From the NCBI RefSeq assembly GCF_019578655.1, contig NC_063259.1:23299277-23363276 (forward strand): a stretch of DNA of 64,000 bases, in the 5' to 3' direction. Positions 59,675 to 64,000 of this stretch are shown here, in pieces (position 1 is the stretch's first letter; each line of letters opens with the position of its first letter). This DNA is from Ricinus communis. Its lineage: Eukaryota; Streptophyta; Magnoliopsida; Malpighiales; Euphorbiaceae. A model generated the notes under the pieces. The model did no database searches. It saw only the letters and a program-made list of their open reading frames with translations, and had not been told where the DNA came from. The translations under genes were made by a program, and so were the position numbers.

Positions 59675-61722
59675 ACAATTTTTTTTACGACCCAACTTTT
59701 TATGATCTAAAGTTTGAAAAATGAAAAATTTTATATGATTTTTTTTAGAATTGTTTTATGGTATATATTTTTAGTATTCTATTAGTAATTATTTTGGCAT
59801 TTTTTTAGTATTATTTTTTAAATAAAGTTATGATGGCATGGTCTATATCCTTTGTTCTTATTTACTTTTTCATTATCATAAAATTTAAATAGCTGCTATA
59901 AATATAAAATTATTGTTCTTTTTTGGACCCTTAAGTAACTTTTTTAGTTCTATTTTAATTTTTTTATATATTTATAGTATTGTGATATACTTTTTGAAAT
60001 AAATTTCTTCATTATTATCAAAACACATTAATTATTATAAAGAAGCATATAATATCATTTAATTTATAGATACCAAACATAAAAATATAAAATAAAAAAG
60101 ATTAATTGCAAAAAAAATACATAATTTTTAACAATTTTTACAATTTAATTATATTATTTTAATTTTAGCAATGTCATTCGGAAACTTTTTTATTTTTACA
60201 ATTTGATACATTGATTAAAAATGTGGTGAAATAGTGCTGACATGTCAATTAGAGACAGTTGACATGAATGTTTGAAAAAAGATTGTATCCGTGGCGCACA
60301 CGTTAGAAACAGTGCGTCTAGACTCATTTTTTATATACTAAAATGTCATTCATTTGTATCCTTTTCATGTACTTTCTTCCACTTTCTTGTGAACCAAACA
60401 GTAGAGAATTATAAAGACACTGATCTAACCAAATGACACTACAACACCACTGCTTATTCCACCTCATATTTGACTAGCTCAAATTGGATAAAAGAAATCA
60501 ATTGATAAACTTTTCAATCTAATGAAATTCAAATAATTTATATTTTTCTCTCATTTTCTCACTTCCCAAACAGAAAATGAAACTAGCAGCTTTTAATTTC
60601 TTCATTTTGCACCAGTAATATCATAATAACACCATCGACGCCACAGGGCCATAACTACTTGGCTTAGACATTTCATCGAACATCTGACAAACATATTAAT
60701 ATCACCACTCAGACATTTCCTTTTCCTAAACAATCTACGTATCCTCAAACAACAAACCAAAACAAAAGATATTCGAACAACTTTTAAATATGTCTAATAA
60801 AAAAAGAAAATTAGTGGATATTTGAACAACTATTGATGATGGAATTGTATCATCAATCTGAAGTGAGAGTTGAGCATAAGCGAGTCAAAAAAATAGTTAA
60901 AGAAAGCTGATTTTCTTATAGGTTTTAATCAAAATTCTTTATTCTAGAAATAACTATTTTCTAAAATGATTGGTTTAGAAAAGAAAAATGATGAGTTATG
61001 GGATACGTGGTTGATTTTTACGAATCAGAATTTAAAATTTTAGTGATTTAGTTGGGATTTGAGTTTGGTTGTATTTGGGAGGGAGGAAGAATAAGGAAGA
61101 AGGTAAAAACTGTTAACACGCACCGTTTAATATGTGCATACTATGTATTTCGGTGACCAAAGTTCTGTTTGCCGTGTAAGCTTAATTTCGTCAGATTTTA
61201 GCTTTATGAATTGAATTGCAAAAATTACAATGGTTATATATGACATTGCTACAATTAAAAAAATTTAATTAAATTAAAAAAAAAATGTTAAAGGTCATAT
61301 ATTTTTTTGCAATTAATCCAAATAAAAACGATACATCTATCTTGCTTGGCTAATTTAATAATAATGTAAATTAAATAATATATTATTTTTGTCTTTTAGA
61401 TATATGTTTAGTATCTTTCTTTAATAATATTTAAAAAATATAAAACTAAAAAGTCATTTAAAACACCAATAAGGATAGTAATTTTATGTTTATAGTAGTT
61501 ATTTGGATTTTTATACAAAAAAAAAAAATGGATATGGATGAAGAATAAAAACAATGCTGTAATAATTTTATTAAAAAAAATAATATTAAAAAATACCAAA
61601 AATATATCAATAGAATATCATTTTACATTTTAAAAAAAATCATATAAATAAAAAAATTTTAGATTTTAAATCATAAAAAAATAAAAAAATTAGGTTGTAA
61701 AATATAATTTTACAGCCTATTT
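59675..61722. mobile_element. Large inverted-repeat (foldback-like) element, split by a nested MULE
   Basis: About 59680-60090 and the reverse complement of about 61330-61720 resemble each other along most of their length, e.g. TATATGATTTTTTTTA in both arms, AAATAGCTGCTATAAATATAA against AAATAACTACTATAAACATA, and AACTTTTTTAGTTCTAT against GACTTTTTAGTTTTAT. The arms are each ~400 bases, AT-rich and diverged by eye to roughly 75%. They meet almost exactly where a separate 1.2-kb MULE is inserted, so the original element was a hairpin of ~0.8 kb. Outer ends and target duplication could not be fixed; the right end has an extra local palindrome at 61692-61719. Confidence 0.62.
60090..61328. mobile_element. 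Non-autonomous MULE, 1,221 bp, nested in the inverted-repeat element
   Basis: Element limits 60099-61319. The left end reads AGATTAATTGCAAAAAAAAT; the reverse complement of the right end reads GGATTAATTGCAAAAAAATA, and similarity continues, with gaps, for ~120 bases (including TTTTAGCAATGTCAT against TTGTAGCAATGTCAT). A 9-bp repeat AAATAAAAA lies at 60090-60098 and 61320-61328. This is as expected for Mutator-like elements, although an A-rich duplication is weaker evidence. The interior, about 60230-61150, has no long open frame and no recognised gene fragment. Confidence 0.75.
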
Positions 61723-64000
61723 TTCACATACATATAAAAAGAAATGTTATATTATTTTGAAACGTACGTGGAAATGATAGGAGAAATTATCATAAGCACT
61801 TAGTTCTCATTATATTGACTATCCAATTATACCTGTATATATATCAACATTTACATTACCAGTTTCTAATCATATGATTATTCGATAATAATTATATAGC
61901 AATTAATATTCCAATGGTACTTAATAAATAATCACATATATCATAGTATTATTGAATGGTCTACAGTGCTAGACGATGAACTAAGTTGACTGAAGAATGT
62001 TTTTTTCCGACAGTACTTTTTCCCTCTATTTGAAGAAGTGATTCCTATTCAAGATCATAGGAAGAATCTTCAAATCTGAAGAAATGATTCCACCCAAATG
62101 AAATTACCTGCTACCAACTGGACTATGCAAATTCAACCTAACATTTTCTTCCCTGTATCTAACAACCCTAATTGAACTTTTTGTGATTGACTTGACCAAT
62201 TAAGCTAGGAGTAGAAAATAAAAAGATTCTGAAGGCAATCTTTTGTCTCAGTCTTTCTGATTATTATAAACTAGGGACAACCCTGCTGCCTGTAACTTAT
62301 GAACACACAGCAAATCTCTGGTCAAACCAATTCTACGACTATATTTTGTGATTTTTCTAACAAAACTGGAAAAACATGATAAGGCTAAAAGAAGCTTTCC
62401 GGATCGAGCAATTGGAAAAACTTTTAATCCGTTTGCCCTAATTAGAAGACCAGGAAAAGAATAATTAAGTTAATATGGATGATAAATTCTTATCAGAGTC
62501 CAAATTTAATTTAATATCCATAAAGCCAAAAATAATCCAATGTTTTTATTTGATTTGATAATACTAATTTTTATAATCTCGACAATTCTAGCCCATATTA
62601 CAAAATTAATTGTCGAATTTAAACAATTTATAAATTTGATCAGATTGAATTATTACCAAGCAGGTTAGATGGTCATTTATATAAATTAAATGTCATTTTA
62701 AAAGTAGAGAAAATAAGTAAGTCAAATAGTCAGTTTTTTTTTTTTTTGCTTTTTAGAATTTTTTGGTGATAATCTGCTCATTGCACGAACTGTTATTGTT
62801 ATATTAATTATAGATATTTTTGGTTTCATTTTTCTAAAATAATCCTATTACTATAATAAAATTTATATATAACAAATATATTCTATTAAATAAAAGATAT
62901 CAATAACACTATTATTAGCCCATATATATGTATTATATTTATTATATCATATTGGTACTACGGTCCAAGTTGATGTTGCAATATTTATTTATTTACTTTA
63001 TTTGAAATAATCTTGTCTATTTTTTATTAAGCTTTATTTATGGTGTCTTCGATTAATTGCATAAATGTTATAATTGGAATTTCTATGTAACTATATTTAT
63101 ATTTATACTTACTAGTCTTTCATGGTGATGCTTTACAGACTTATCCGTTATATTTTTCAAATTTATAAGTTTAATTATATTGTATATCAAATACCCTTGA
63201 TATTTTGAGTTGTTTTATTAAATTTATAATTATATAAGATATTATCTGCTTTAATTCTATTATTTTTAGAGTATTTCCATTTCTGTGAATTCAACAACTT
63301 CTCATAAAGTTATTTATCAACATGTTTAATTTTGGAATTGCATATATACTATCTGAATTTATAATTTTCCAGAATGTCACCTTTCCTGAAATTTCTTTGA
63401 ATCAATACATTTAATTTTAGAATTTTTCTAACTCTTAAGCCACACAGCTAAAAATCGCTTCGAATGATTAATTTTAACTCTCTCTATATATATATTATCT
63501 ATCATTTATTGTTTCATTTAAATCTACAATTTAGTTTATTTTTATACTTATGTATTATAGAGTATTGCCATCTTAGTAATTTATTAGAAACAACTTTTTA
63601 TCCGGTTATCCTATTTTTATTGCTGGTATTCACTTTCTACCCTTATCAGACTCCTTTTCTAAATAGTTACTTTTATCACCATATGTTTTAGCAATCTAAG
63701 TAGCTACATCAGCATGGTCAAAATTAAATTTGACTAAAGTTTTTGGGTTTAATTAATTTTGCAATATATAAGCTAAATTTGTTAAATTAAACCAATTGAG
63801 AAGAATTGTCAAAACCTCAGAAAATAATTTGGACTTTCTTTTCAAAGAAAGGCATATAAATAACGTATTTAGGACATGTTTACTTATTTTAAATGAAAAT
63901 AGAAAATAGAACTTTGCGTTTACTTGTACTATTTTTTTTTAAATGAAAATAGAAACTATTTTTTTATATTTTCAAAATCATAACTAAATTTTTGAAAAAC
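61723..64000. other. AT-rich intergenic DNA to the window end
   Basis: No gene is supported. The last ~130 bases (63867 on) include two similar segments, TTTAAATGAAAATAGAAAATAG and TTTAAATGAAAATAGAAACTAT, after a GGACATGTTTACTT start. This could be the beginning of another MITE cut off by the window edge. Confidence 0.4.

Noticed and set aside
61408..61599. Phe/Ile-rich small open frame
   Set aside because: It lies in the AT-rich arm of the inverted-repeat element; composition alone explains it.
1..64000. CRISPR array, bacterial operon, integrated virus or specialised metabolite gene cluster
   Set aside because: No spaced direct repeats, no polycistronic layout, no viral gene set and no set of co-located biosynthetic enzymes were seen; the genes present are unrelated in function.

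Overview
This is a gene-sparse, AT-rich plant nuclear window. The evidence is spliced genes with GT-AG introns and several plant-specific families: CLPS1, LHT amino acid transporter, MED25 with a glutamine-rich tail, HHO/HRS1-type GARP factor and an ARF17-like relic. It also carries plant transposons: Ty1-copia, Mutator-like, hAT MITE and a tRNA-derived SINE. The proteins read as eudicot. A rosid, possibly Malpighiales, is only a guess. No bacterial operons, CRISPR arrays, rRNA genes or convincing tRNA genes were seen.

Layout. 1-6.7 kb: an intronless secreted aspartic protease on the minus strand, then intergenic DNA with a 158-bp hAT MITE. 6.7-10.1 kb: a 12-exon GDT1-like cation transporter on the plus strand. 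12.5-14.4 kb: plastid CLPS1 on the minus strand, tail to tail with GDT1. 16.8-19.8 kb: an 8-exon LHT-type amino acid transporter on the minus strand. Behind it lie a 1.03-kb Pack-MULE-like element with a broken PPR fragment (20.7-21.7 kb) and a decayed tandem LHT copy (22.1-23.2 kb). 23.8-32.8 kb: MED25 on the minus strand, 15 exons, with a SINE and a long GA microsatellite in introns. 33.5-36.1 kb: a BRO1-domain gene on the plus strand, sharing a ~0.7-kb divergent promoter with MED25. 37.6-45.4 kb: a plastid-targeted metallo-beta-lactamase-fold gene on the plus strand; its fourth intron holds a 4.9-kb antisense copia element with both LTRs and a 5-bp target duplication. 51.1-52.9 kb: an HHO/NIGT1-like repressor on the minus strand. 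59-61.7 kb: an ARF17-like pseudogene next to a large inverted-repeat element with a 1.2-kb MULE nested at its centre. The rest is AT-rich intergenic DNA.

The genes are independent housekeeping, regulatory and transport loci and do not form a cluster or pathway. Exon models were assembled by hand from splice signals, reading frame continuity and remembered family features; every model closes in frame at a plausible family length. No new enzymatic or defence system was found. The most informative content is the transposon record: one intronic copia insertion, a gene-fragment-carrying MULE, a nested MULE inside a foldback-like element, and two dead gene copies.
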